A stretch of 64,000 nucleotides of DNA. It comes from Cryptomeria japonica. Lineage: Eukaryota; Streptophyta; Pinopsida; Cupressales; Cupressaceae. Both the position numbers and the translations under genes were made by a program. Numbering within the stretch: position 1 is the stretch's first letter; each line of letters opens with the position of its first letter. Location of the stretch: assembly GCF_030272615.1 (NCBI RefSeq), contig NC_081413.1, forward strand, positions 329,250,802-329,314,801, read 5' to 3'. Below the pieces are notes generated by a model, which was given only the letters and a program-made list of their open reading frames with translations, made no database searches and was not told the DNA's origin. Shown here one piece after another: positions 10,176-22,500 of the stretch.

Positions 10176-13100
10176 TTATGAAGCGGCAATCATGTTTGTT
10201 GCAGTGGCTATGGGAACCTTACCTCCATTACTTTGGTCAATTGTTGAAGGAAGTGGATCAATGGTTGCAGGAACCTGATCACTTGCTGCAGGAACCTGTG
10301 TTTGATCCTTCTTAGCAAATTGTTGCAGGAACTCTTCTTTATTGGCTGGCTTATGATAAAGATGCAATCGGTGACCATTCACCAAAAGCTTAAACCGAAC
10401 TGGGCCAATTGTGGTCAAACGAATAGCTCCATTATTGAAAACTTCCTCAATCTCATATGGACCTAACCATCTGGTTTGTAGCTTTCCCATACTATCTTTA
10501 TATCTGAAGTCATACAATAGTGCCCAGTCACCAGCTTTAAACTTTTTCTCTTTGATTTTGTATCAGTTCTGTTTTTTGGACAACCATTTTTCTCATTTCA
10601 TCCAAAGCATTCAATTGTTGAACACGTTCATTTTGTGCTTCAGAAAGTGTCATATTTAATTGCACAACTATCCTCAAAGTTTTATGCTCAAATTCAATAG
10701 GCATCATTGCTACTTTTCCATAAATCATCTCAAAAAGTGCAAAGCCAATTGGTGTTTTCCAAGTTGTTATGTATGCCCAAATTACTTCTAAAAGCCTATG
10801 AGATCAGTCTTTTTTATGAACTGATACTGTTTTGGTAAGAATAGCCTCAAGCTCCCTATTTGTAACCTCTACTTGTCCATTAGCTTGTGGATGATATGGA
10901 GTAGATTTTGTGTCTTATATTGTATTCATTGACCAAGGCTGCAATCAATGTTAAAGTAAATTGTGGGCCTTGGTCTGATACAATTTCCCTTGGTACTCTA
11001 TATCTTGTAAATATCTCCTCATAAAGAAACTCGACTACCTTATTATCTCTTGCATGTGTCATGGCACGAGCTTCCACCCATTTTGTTACATAATTTGTAC
11101 ATACCAAAATGTAGGATTTTCCATTAGAAGGAAGATCAATTGGGCCAACAAAATCTAATCCCCACTTATCAAACAATGCATCTAATAATTATGGATATAA
11201 TGGCATCTCATCAGATTTAGTAGGTCTCCCCATGCGCTGGCATCTGTCACATTTTCTTGTATACTGTGCTGCATCCTTATATAATGTGGGCCAATAATAT
11301 CCTGTATTTAGAATTTTGAGTGTTGTTCTTTTAGCAGCAAAATGTCCTCCACATGGCTCATCATGACATGCATGCAGGATATCATATGTTTCATCTTCTC
11401 TTACACATCTTCTCATGACTTGGTCAGACCCAGTATAAAACAAACAGTCAGCAATCCATGAGAAGTTAAAGAATTTTTTTACCAACAACCTTCTTTCTTT
11501 AGGAGAGAAATGAAGTGGCATTTTAGCAGCAGCTAAATAGTTGGCAATATCAGCATACCAGGGAGTGTGGACTTGTATAAGGAATAGATGTTCATCCGGA
11601 AAAACATCATCTATTTCTATAGAATCTTCCTATAACTGAAGTCTTGAAAGATAATCTGCAACCACATTGGACTTCCCTGGTTTATCTACAACTTGAATAT
11701 CAAATTCCTGCATCAACAATAACCATTGAGCTAATCTACCGGTAATTAAAGGCTTATTCATGAGATATCCGATTGTAGTATGATCAGTATGCACAAATAT
11801 GGGGTATCCTATGATATAGTGCATGAATTTGTTGAGTGCATATATAACGGCTAGCATTTCCTTTTCAGTGACTATGTAATTCAACTCAGGCCCCTGCAAG
11901 TTCTTTCTTATATAGTATATTGCACTTTCCAAGCTATCAATCTTCTATCCTAATACAGCTCCTATTGCATAATCAGATGCATCTGTATGAATTTGAAATG
12001 GTAAAGACCAATTTGGACCTTTAAGAACTAGTGCTTGGGTCAAAGCATGCTTAAGCTTCAAAAAAGCTTCATTGCATGAAGAGGTCCATTTAAATTCCAT
12101 ATCCTTGGTAAGTAGTGAATATAAGGGACTTACAATTTTGCTGAAATCTTTAATAAACCTTCTAAAATATCCAGCATGACCAAGGAAACTTACATCTTTT
12201 TGCTTCACCGGTGCATTGATATGATGAATGACTTCAATCTTTGTTGGGTCAACTTGTATTTATTCTATAGAAATATGATGACCAAGGACTATTCCTTCTT
12301 GTATCATGATGAAACATTTCTCACTGTTTAATGACAAACTATAGTCCTCACATCACTGCAAAACTTTTTTCAGGTTCCCTAGTGCTTGTTCAAATTTAGA
12401 GCCATAAGTTGTAAAGTCATCCATATAGATTTCCATAATATCCTGAGAAATATCTAAAAAGATACGGATTACTGCTCTTTGAAAAGTGGTTGGAGCATTA
12501 CACAATCCAAAAGGAAGAACAAAATATGCATATGTGCCCCAAGGACAAGAAAATGTTGTCTGTTCTTGGTCCTCTGGGGCTATCTGAATCTGATTGTAAC
12601 CACTGAATCCATCAAGAAATAAAAAATATCTTTTCCCAGCCAAAGAGTCCAATACTTGATCCACAAATGGTAATGGAAAATGATATTTTCTTGTTGCTAA
12701 GTTCAAAGCTCTATAATCAACACACACCCTCCATTTTCCTCCTTTCTTAGGAACTATCACCAAAGGTGATACCCATTGGCTATCAGAGATAGGATAGATA
12801 AATCTAGCCTTTAACAACTTCTGCAATTCTTCTTTTACTATTTATTTTAATGCAGGATTAATTCTTCTTTGTGGTTTTCTGAGTGGGTAACTTTCTTCTT
12901 TTATGTAGATACAGTGGGTGAAAACCATTGGATGTATTCCATGCATATCCTTGTAATCCCATGCAAAGGCATTTTTATGACATTTAAGCAAGTCCACAAG
13001 TGCCTCCTTTTGAGTATCTGAAAGATCACTATTGATATTAAAAAATTTATTCAAATCAACTTCTATTTTAATAGTAAGATCAATCTAGGATATATCAGAA

Positions 13101-13273
13101 AAATGAGAAGTATGGACTTCCTGCGGCAACAAAGTATGCAAAATATCAGTGGCTGCAGGAAAGTCTGAATTAACAACATTTGGTACCAACTCCTGCAATT
13201 GTTGTTCTCCTATCAACTTATTTGTCAAAATTTTATAAAGAATTGAATCTTCATCATGTAATTGCATGAACAA
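10176..13273 (-). pseudogene. Athila-type pol (RT, RNase H, integrase)
   Basis: From 13054 to about 10880 the minus strand stays in one frame, interrupted only by stops. RT is at 12826-12353 (VCVDYRALN, FLFLDGFSGYNQI, PFGLCNAPTTFQR, catalytic YMDD). RNase H follows at about 12208-11630 (HTDASDYAIGAVLG, TEKEMLAVIYAL, HTDH). Integrase at 11521-10540 has the HHCC zinc finger (HACHDEPCGGH ... CDRCQ) and the catalytic D (WGLDFVG), D (IVSDQGPQF) and E (NGQVEVTN). A frameshift near 10915 separates the second D from the E. The C-terminal part (10517-10176) has TRWLGPYEIEEV, a GPY/F module, and a repetitive tail (VPAASDQVPATIDPLPSTID). Most stops look like CAG, CAA or CGA changed by C to T. Confidence 0.85.
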
Positions 13274-13399
13274 CCCTCAGTTAATCATCATAAGGTGATT
13301 AATAGAGTCAACTCCCTCAGATTCTTCTCCCAAAGTAGGCCAAACGACTTTTTGTTGATCAAACTGGGGTTGTGCAGGAGAATACAAAGCTAATATTTT

Positions 13400-15772
13400 T
13401 GTAGAGTTCCATCTGAAATAGTCATATCTTCTAATCTACATCCAATATATGCATCTACCGTGGCAAGCCAAGGTCTTCCCAAAATCACCAAATATCCTCC
13501 TAGTGTTGCCTTTGGAGACAGAATCATAAAGTCTGCAGGGTATTCCTAGGAATCCAAAATAACCACCACATCTTCAAACATACCATTAGATCTCACTGTA
13601 GAGCTATCAACAATTTGCAGAACCGTGGGTTTAGGCCTTAGACTATTGATTTCATTTTGTTTCATTACTTCTCTTGTCATCACATTAATGGCTGCCCCTA
13701 AATCAATTAAAACATTCCTTATCTGGCTTCCATTAATGACTATACTTACAACAGGACTACCTGGATCATAATATTTTGGAATTGAAACTTTTCCTAACAT
13801 AATATCTGCCAGTTGACCCATAACATGCACTGTTTATGGATCCTTCTTCTTCCTGCCAGGTTTTTTTAGACATGCTTCTCTAAGTGCCTTACTGTATATA
13901 GGAACATCTTTTATTGCTTGCAACAATGGAATTTTAACACAGACATGTTTTAGTTGATCTATAATATCAAAACCTTTCTCTTGTTCTGTGAGAACTTCCT
14001 TTTCTTGCAATCTCTGGGGAAATGGTGGTAATCTTTGCTTCTGAAGCATTGTGTCTATTGGATTAGAAATTTCTTGCTCTTCTTGTACCTTAGTAATAAT
14101 TGGAGGAGATGGATTAGGTAGAGTTGTCCTAGATCAAAGGTGAATATCACTTATGGATAAAGAATAGGTTGGGTATTGATTAAGATCAGCTGAATAAGCT
14201 TGTTTTTGTTGTTGAGATTTAATATTAGGATTTGGCATTGGCTGAGTGGGAAACTATGTTGGTTTAGGTGGGACAACAGTGGCTGCAAGAGGAGGCATTA
14301 TTGCAGGCTATTGTGGCTGCTAAATAGACTGTTGATAACCAGTAGACTGAGTAGTCCATGGCTAACTCCCCCTCCACTGAGGTGTAGGTTGCCAATTCCA
14401 TTGAAACTGGCTCCCTTGGCCTTGAGGTGGATACCAATTTCCTTGTGGTTGCTACCACTATAGCATTTGATTAGCAAAATGTTGTCCTTGGCCTTGAGAA
14501 CCATACCAGTTTTGATAATTACCAAAATTTTGAGCATATGGTGATTGCCATTGATTATTTGGTACATAAGAATTTCCACTATAACCACAAAAAGAAAGTG
14601 GATCCAGAGGCATACCTTGTCTTTGGAAATTTGGCCTTCTTTGAGAGACATAGAAAACTTGCTCATCCTCACCCTATATTGGCTTGAAGTCAGGAACCTC
14701 AACATTTGCAACCATTTTGCATCTGTAGTCCTTTTTTCACTGTCTACAATGAGGACAAAATTCTACAAGAAACACATCAGCTTCTTCATGTTTCTTCTTA
14801 GTTGAGAGTGTATCCAATTCAGTAGCCATATTGTTTATAATGTCCTCCTTAAAGTCTTTCAACAAATGACTAAGTTCCATTCAAGAAACTCCAGTACTAG
14901 ATGTTGATGAAGGTGCTCTTGGCTTGAAACGCATGTTCTTTTTAGAAGAAGATCTGAAATACTTCTTACAAATTTGTCCTATTTGAGTCCACATGGACTA
15001 TGTAATGTCACCTCCTCCCATAAGATCTAAAGAATTAGTGCATTCATCACCGATTCCCCTCAAAATTATCAACTTGAGGGAATCTTTGTTTAGAGTATTG
15101 TGCTTGGACTTTTTGACACTAAACATAAACCTCTCTAGATAATCTTCAAGGCTTTCATCTTCTTTCTATGTCATTCTAAAGATATCATCCCCATGACGAT
15201 CAGTGCCTCTACAATACTCTTTATATTTTGGAAGAAACAATCATTTCATCTCATCCCATGTATTGATTGTGCTACTACCCAAGCTCATAAACCATCTTAG
15301 AGATGATTCCTTTAAGGTGGCAGGAATTATTTTGAGCCTATAGGCATCTATAGTATAATCAAAACTCCTACAGAGAACATCAAATTCAAACAAAAATGTG
15401 TCTGATCCTATGTCACCAATCCATAGAATTTAGGGAGGGAAGAAGCTAGAATGTTCTTGAGATTAGCATTATCATGTTGATCAGATATGGGGAACTCAAA
15501 CATTGGGTCCAAAGGTGGTGGTGGATTATTTCCACCTGGAGGTGGGTTTCCTTGCATTGGACTTGTGGGGGGGTTACTATATGAAATTCTTTTTCCGGGG
15601 ATCCAAAGAGGAAGTGAAGACTACCTTCTAGAAATTCAGATTCAGGGTGGTCCAAATTTTCTGGGGTTTGATAAAGTTCAACAAAAGGATTTAGATCTGA
15701 AGAATTAATTCCTGCATGATTAGGATGACTGGGCATAAATCTACCTAGAACATTTCTTCTTCGCCTATGCAT
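13400..15772 (-). pseudogene. Athila-type gag and protease
   Basis: A gag frame runs from about 15395 to 13546 on the minus strand, with roughly a dozen stops. It begins with a retrotransposon gag domain (YRLKIIPATLKESSLRWF, DESLEDYLERF), continues through a Q, N, G and W-rich region (about 14600-14300), and enters the aspartic protease at 13830. The protease has the active-site motif VLIDLGAAINVM, the DLGA form typical of Athila, and LGRPWLATVDAY further on. A short N-terminal ORF (15772-15446, starting MHRRRRNVLGRF) is in another frame, so at least one frameshift separates them. Nearly all stops are TAG or TGA where Q or R fits, as in other Athila gags. Confidence 0.75.
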
Positions 15773-15874
15773 GCATATTCATGAAATTTTGTGAACAATC
15801 AGGAATGCCAGAAAAACAATTAATTGAAAACTTTAAAAAAACAATAACCATAATAGGTTCTTAGTTTGACACCA

Positions 15875-15892
15875 TCCCCAGCAGTGATGCCA
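15875..15892 (-). promoter_or_regulatory. Primer binding site, tRNA-Asp type, decayed
   Basis: On the minus strand TGGCATCACTGCTGGGGA lies four bases after the 5' LTR end. It matches the common Athila tRNA-Asp PBS (TGGCGCCGTTGCCGGGGA) at 14 of 18 positions, and three of the four changes are C to T or G to A. Confidence 0.7.
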
Positions 15893-15896
15893 AAAA

Positions 15897-17180
15897 TGTT
15901 CAACCCAACAATAAGAGTAATAACTCTAGTTGAAGTCTCAACCCGAAGTTTGGACATTCACTTGGTAAAGTCACTATTTCCATAGCTAGTGCTCATTTGA
16001 TTGTCAACCCAGGGACATAATATTTGAAATGGGTCTGCACTATATATGCACTAAATTCCTGCAACAGCTATTTTGCATTACTGCAACAACTAACATTATG
16101 CGGAAAAGATAAGCAAAAATTGAAACTATTGAAAGGCTACAGGAAAAATTCTGCATAAATTCATAAAACAATACTAGCTAAGTTCAATGTTCATAAACAC
16201 AAATTACTCTATTTTGGTTGGGCTATAGGAACAGTCAGTGGATCTGTTTCTAGTGACTGCAAGAACAATCAATGCAAGAACATTTATTGCAGCTAGGAAA
16301 AGAAAACTAATCTTAACAACTACATAGGAACACTCACCAAGTGGCCCCCCTTGGGTGAGTGATTCCAGGCTTCCCAAAAACAACTCTAAATGCTCAGAAT
16401 AACATATTTTTATTCATCATTCTTTGGAAGTCATACATGATTCAATATGAAAAGAAACTCAAAAACACTTATGAAAAATCCTCTACTCTGCTTTTTTTTC
16501 TCTCCTCTTTCTATCTAACCTCAGAGAAGATAAAGAGCTTATTATTAAAAAGAAATCATCTACTGTAGACAACACAAATCATGCTGAAAAGAAGAGGTAG
16601 ATAATTGATCGAGAAAGGAGATAGCTGGAGTTATGCTATAGGAAATGCGGATCTAAACCGAACCACAGTCATAACATACTTTGGTGGTATTTACAACTTC
16701 AATGTCCACCTAAGTTAGACATCGGTAGTATCACTTGATTGCTCCTCTTATGCCATTCCTTATGCTTCTCAGCATTTCTGTTGTTCGATCTTTCAGTCAT
16801 CTTCTTGAGTATCTCTTCCTACAACTGGTGTGATTGGCTATCTTCCACCGCAACATCATTTATTCCCTCCACTTCAAAAAGAAATAACATACAATAACAT
16901 ACATACGCATTTTATTTAATCAGGACATCTATTAATTTCACATATGATATTGCCCTAAACAATCTGCATGGCAACATGAATAAATGACATGGTTGCAAGA
17001 ATAAATGACATGGCTGCAGGAATAAACTGGCAAAGACAAAACATGCTTTTAATAGGTTCACACTAACATCTGAAATACATATAGTAAACTTCTGGAACAT
17101 CATTCCTACTATGTAGATAAAAATACACCAAAAACTCAAGTGTTCTAAGGATAAAAATATGACAATGTCTCAACTCATCA
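15897..17180 (-). repeat. Athila-type 5' LTR
   Basis: 1284-bp partner of 6152-7403. It begins TGTTCAACCC and ends ACTCATCA on the plus strand, next to the PBS on the left and the TSD GATTC at 17181-17185. Confidence 0.85.
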
Positions 17181-17371
17181 GATTCTATTGTACATTTTAC
17201 AGTTAGAGATAGAGGGAGATGCCAAATAAAAGATTTTGCAGTCATAGATATTGTGCAGAAGGAGATGCCAAATAAAATATTTTACAGTCACAGATACTAT
17301 GCAGAAGGAGATGCCAAATAAAAGTAATAGCATCATGTGAAGGCAACGAATTTGAAAAAAAAAAAAAATAC
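17181..17371. repeat. Spacer with 46-bp tandem repeats
   Basis: Between the Athila LTR and the LINE TSD is old host sequence with about 2.5 copies of a 46-bp unit containing GGAGATGCCAAATAAAA and CAGTCA.AGATA (about 17194-17330). An A-run follows at 17354-17369. No ORF. Confidence 0.75.
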
Positions 17372-17389
17372 ACTAAGGAACTTCATGTT
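17372..17389. repeat. Target-site duplication of the long LINE, left copy
   Basis: ACTAAGGAACTTCATGTT is repeated at 24280-24297 with one transition (T to C). Confidence 0.85.
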
Positions 17390-17593
17390 CTGATTAATTA
17401 GAAAAATAGGTTTTAAGGACCCGAAACCTTTTACAAAGAGATCAAAAGATAGTTCAACAAAGATCAAATAGACCAGCAGAAAGACAACATACAAAAGATT
17501 GGCAAGAAAGCCAGCAACCTGAACGGACAACAAAAAACTAGGAAAAAAAAAGTAGAAAAAAACAAAAATAAAGGCCTGGACAACTAGCAACAC

Positions 17594-19487
17594 CTATAGA
17601 GACTTTAGAAGTTCAGAAACCTTGATGACCAACATGTCATAATTCATTGATACAACTTTGAGCTCTTCTATTTCCTTGTTTAGCTTTTTCTCCCTCTTCT
17701 TGCCTTTGGTCCTCGTTCTTGGTCCTTGCACACCTTACATGCCCTCCATGTCAGGTTCCTGCTCCAAGGATCCCTTCTCATTCTCCAGCTTACTGATCAG
17801 GATTTTGATGTTGTCAGTCGAGGCCTTCAGAATGTTATGACTTTATTCGGCAATTCTTCTAAGACAGGTATCGATTTTGTTGAGTCTGTTTGCAGCATCC
17901 ACCATTCTCTGGTCCCTAATAGAGAATCTTTTTAATTTCCTCCAGGGCCTTCTCCACTTTCTTAAACCTTGGATTGAAGGCGTCCCTAATCTCTTCAGCT
18001 CTGGCAATAGTATTTCCCAAATCCTCAACATACTCAGCCCTGGATTTACCTTCACCAATGCTAATAGTCTCCAGAATTTGAATCCTATGACTCAGTTTCT
18101 TGTTTTCCTCCACAACTTTCTTGTGACTGTTTATGAGCCAGTTGAGGGTATCCACAAACCTCTTCAGACCCTCAATAGAGGGGTTACAAGGGGGGATTTT
18201 TTCACCTACCTTGGCCTGATCAGTTTTGGGGTCTTCTCCACTGGTAATTTGTTTGGCATCACCACCAACACTCTAGTTGAAACCATCCCTCGTAATCTCC
18301 TCCTCAACTTTTTGGTCCACATCAGAATCCTTGCTCTGCTCTTTGTCCTCTGTCTCTAACTCCGAATTGCCCTGCCTTTTCTGAAAAGAAGATTTAGGTT
18401 TCTTCTTCCGAGGGGATGGAGAGTCATCGTTTCCAAAGTCCTTAGAGACCTCCAAAGAGGAGGAAGTGTGAATCTGGAAGACCTTCTCTTTGCTTTTTTT
18501 CTTGCCCTTAGAAGAGGATGGCTTACTGCTCTCTTGTTTTCTTTTCTTACCCAATTCAACCTTAGAGTCCTCCAGACTCTCCTTAGTCTCACTTTTCGAA
18601 TCACTGGTAGAATCCTCACCCATAGAAAAATTAGAGTCCGACCCTTCCTCCTCAGAATTAGAAAGCTGGGGGTGGGTGATTTGGTTAGCTTTAATATGAT
18701 CATAGATTAGAACCATTAGACCTTGGTGCATAGTAGTGTCTCCCTTAGGGTTCTCTCTATGGGCTTTGATAGTGGCATTCATCAAGAAAATAAGGAAATA
18801 GGGTATGTTAACTTTGTCTTCATACCTGAAGTGGTTGAACAACACGAAATGGTAGCCGTAGACTTTGGTAAATCTGCCATCCAGAGTGATGTAGCACTTG
18901 ATTGCAAATAGAACCTCCCTCCAAGGCTTAGCAAAAGCCTTGGGAGGGTAATAGGTCTTACTAAGCTTAACCAGGTGCTTCTTGTCCTTAGTAGTTTTAG
19001 GGTAATGCTTGATGGCCTCCTTGCTAAGCTTTCTGTCCCTGTAGAAATTACTACCCTCCCTCCGGAGACCCGTCACCTGAGCAATGAGGTGTTAGTCAAT
19101 GATGATAGTTTGATCTCCCATTTTCAGGGTGCCCTTCCTCCAATTTTTGGTAAAAACTTAGTGATTTTAGCATCCCTCCCATGAAGTCTTTCCATGTACT
19201 TCGTTAGCCCGCCCTTTTGCAAGATACTCCAGATTTCCTCCTATTGTTTCACAACTCAAGCCAAAAAATTGAGAGTTGCAGATAGCTAATGGAAATAAAT
19301 CTCTAGAAGCAGCCCCAAAAACCCAAAAAGCATGGGAGAAGGTGGCATTCATCTTATCATTATTGGTACTAACACAATAATAATTAATATTATCCCTCTA
19401 AGTCATGTTATTAATCATTATGTAATCCATTTAAAATCTTTTAGGTGCAGTTATATCGGTCCATAAAAATGATCGATCTGGAATCAT
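17594..19487 (-). pseudogene. LINE third ORF downstream of RNase H
   Basis: About 630 codons lie between the ORF2 stop and the 3' UTR, in several frames because of two or more small indels. The best open piece is 19076-18273. In order: an N-terminal part (about 19487-19170, with FWVFGAASRDLFPLAI); a domain with IAQVTGLRREGSNFYRDRK, YITLDGRF, NIPYFLIFL and HQGLMVLI; an acidic and serine-rich stretch (SNSEEEGSDSNFSMGEDSTS); a lysine-rich stretch (KGKKKSKEKV); and a coiled coil (ENKKLSHRIQILE, FKKVEKALEEIKKIL). The middle domain matches the env-position ORF of the Athila-type element motif by motif. L1-like LINEs normally end at RNase H, so this is unusual. Function unknown; the charge pattern suggests nuclear or nucleic-acid binding, which is inference. 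Confidence 0.7.
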
Positions 19488-19509
19488 TAAGAAGATCCTC
19501 TTCACCCTT

Positions 19510-22500
19510 CTAGGTAATCATGTTGTCATGAGTGACCACCACGTTAGCTGCCCAATTAGTAGGGCCATTAGCTTCCCGATAAATGTGAGAGATAAAACAT
19601 TTATCAAAGGTTTTAATAAGATCCCTAGCAGCCTCAATGATATTGTTGATAGTCCATGAGGGCTTAGTAATTCCTTTAAGGTAGTTAATGATATTATTAG
19701 AGTCCCCCTCGATCCAAATGTAAGGACAATTCCACCTTTTATCCAGAAGGATGCCTTGGAGAGTAGCCATAGCTTCCACCATGTGGTTAGTTTGGCAACC
19801 TATAGGAATAACAACAATTTCCTTACAAATGCCATTTTTCATCTCTGAGAATTGCACCACATCCCATTGGTCCAGGATTGCCTTTAGCAGCACCGTCAAA
19901 GTTGATTTTTAACCATCTAGGAGGGGGAGACTACCATTTAGCTTCAAATCACTTACTTTGTTTAGTATCAATCCTAATAGCACTCTTCAGGTTCTAGGAG
20001 TTGAGGATGTGATCTTCCAGGCAATTGACAGGAGTGCAAGGTTGTCCATCGATCCTAAGGTTCTCCACTATAGCCCTTTGAATTTTCTGAAAAACAATAG
20101 CTTGGGGGAGAGAAATATCCCTAAAGATGCAGTTGTTCCTTTCTTTCCAAATCCCACACAGGATGTGAGGAAGAGAGAGCTGCCACAAAGTACTCAAAGA
20201 GGGATTAGACCAATGGTAGCTCCAAGAATGGAACAAATCTTGAATAGAGTTAGGGAACACCCATACCATACAAAAATTCTTAAGAAAGCTTTCCCAAATA
20301 GAGAGAGTGAAAGAACAGTGAATAGCGAAGTGGTCCACAAACTCTTCCTCCTCATGACACAAAACACACCTATTGGGGAGATTAAAACCTCTAATCTTTA
20401 GGTTGTCTAGTGTCAAAATTTTCTTTTGGAGAATAGTCCAGTAGAAGATATTGATCTTCAGAATAAGACCCTTAATCCAAGCTTTAGAGCAGAAGAGGTT
20501 CTCTGAGGGGGATGGAGTCAACACTCCATACATGGAAGAAATAGTAAGGTTTCCTTTGGACTCAACTTTCCAAATAAGAATATCTTCTTCATTATTCAGC
20601 CAAGCAGAAAGCAAGTGTTTCTTGAGATTGATGAGGCCAGGGTGTATACCTTCAATATTTTGTCATTTGTCACCTATCCAGTACCCCTCAACCAAGGAAC
20701 CAAAAACTCTTTTACAAGGGGCAGCAAAAAAGGCCCAATCAAGGATTTCCAGAAAAGGCTTATCAAGCAACTAGGGGTCTTCCCAAAATCTGACTTTCCT
20801 ACCATTACCAACTCTCCATTTGACCCCTTTGGCGATGTTGTCTTTACACTTTGAAGCATGGTTCCAAATGTGAGATCCATTGATGTTGAGATTAGAGTTG
20901 ATGAAAGAGAAAATAGATGAAGACAAGAGAGGATACTTACTTCTCCAAATTTCACACCACTCATTGTCAAAGTGGAACAATCTCCATATCTATTTGGACA
21001 AAAGAGCTTCATTGAGAGTCCCGATTCTCCTCAGACCCAGACCACCCTTTCTTTTCGACCTAAAAACCTTATCCCAAGCCACTAAAGCCATTCTCTTCTT
21101 TTCCTCAACCCCAGACCAAAGGATTTTTTTTTGGATTTTTTCAATAGCATCAGCAAACTTAACAGGGATTCTAAAGAGACTAAGAGCATAATTAGGAATG
21201 CTTTGAATGGATTCTTTAAGAAGTTGTAATTTGCCAGCCTAACTTAAGAGAGCACCTTTCCAACTAGTAAGCTTTCTCTAAAATTTATCCACCAAAGAAC
21301 TCCGAAAGGAATTAGGGGGAGAGATGCCCAGGGGAGGCCAAGGTAGGTAGCAGGAAGATCAACAATCCAACATTCTAGAATTCTACTAATTCTATGTTGT
21401 CTTCTCTTAAGAGTGTTGATGAAAAACACTTCACTTTTAACCCAATTGATAAGCTGGCTAGAAGCAGACGCAAACTTGCAAAGGGTGTCCTTCAAGATTC
21501 TGGCTTCCAAAATATTGGAATCCCCCATAATGATGGTGTCATCCACAAATTGTTGGTGGGAGCAGGTGTGATTAGCAAAAGAGGGTTGGAGGCCTTTAAA
21601 GATACCTCTAGTCACCATGCTTTTCATGTACCTGCCAAAGAATTCAGCCTTAATGATGAAGAGAATAGGGAGATGGTATCCCCTTGTCTCAAACCTCTGG
21701 AGGCTTTAAAAAATGGGGAGGGGGAGCTGTTAACAAGGATAGAAAAGGAGGTAGAGGAAATAAGTTGCTTGAAGAGGTCCACATATCTGTTAGAGAAGCC
21801 AAACGCCAAGAGAACATTCAAGAGGAAAGACTAGTCCACCCGGTCATAAGCCTTAGAGAGATCAAGCTTGAGAATAAAACCCTGCTTCTTGGCCATAACA
21901 AGGGAATGGATATTCTCATGGACAATAATGATGGAATCAAGAATTTGCCTTCCTGGAACAAAACCATTCTACTTAAGACTGATCAAAGAGGGAAGTACAT
22001 TCAAGAGTCTGAAGGTGAGGACCTTGGAAATTATCTTCTAGAAAGAATTGCATAAACTGATAGGTCTGAACTTATCCATGGAGTCAGCTCCTTGAGTTTT
22101 GGGTATCAAAGTAATGAAGGTGCCATTAATTTCTTTCAGTAATCTTCTTGCCCCAAAAAATTCTTTAACCCCATTGGAGACATCTTTCCCAACAATATCC
22201 TAGAACTCTTGGAAGAACAACATAGGGAAGCCATCAAGTCTAGGAGCTTTATTTCCCTCCAAAGAAAAGACAACATTTCTGATCTCCAAGTCTGAAGGGA
22301 TGGAAGTCAAAAAAACATTCTTATGCTCATCTATAAGGAAAGGAATGTTCTGGAGGAAGGCATTTTGAGCATCATCATCCAAGCTCTGATCCCTACAAAG
22401 AAGATCAGAGAAGAATTTTTTTTCCTCATTTCTAATCTCCTCCTCCTTGACCATCTCCACATTGTCCACCATCTATTTTTTGATCATATTAGCAACTTTG

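Larger units (their letters stand above)
6152..17180 (-). mobile_element. Athila-type Ty3/gypsy element, 11 kb
   Basis: Two direct repeats (6152-7403 and 15897-17180) begin TGTTCAACCC and end TCATCA on the plus strand. Flanks are GAATC on the left and GATTC on the right, a 5-bp TSD with one mismatch. On the minus strand the order is LTR, tRNA-Asp-like PBS, gag, protease with a DLGA motif, RT with YMDD, RNase H, integrase, then a long extra ORF in env position, then LTR. A tRNA-Asp primer, DLGA protease and a post-integrase ORF are typical of the Athila lineage. There is no second RNase H domain, unlike the two Tat elements. Stops and frameshifts make it inactive. Confidence 0.85.

Noticed and set aside
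14200-14463. Plus-strand ORF rich in L, W and R
   Set aside because: Antisense to the glutamine- and tryptophan-rich gag segment of the Athila-type element.
17877-18359. 160-codon plus-strand hydrophobic ORF
   Set aside because: It is antisense to the charged linker and coiled coil of the LINE third ORF; its apparent membrane character is an artefact.
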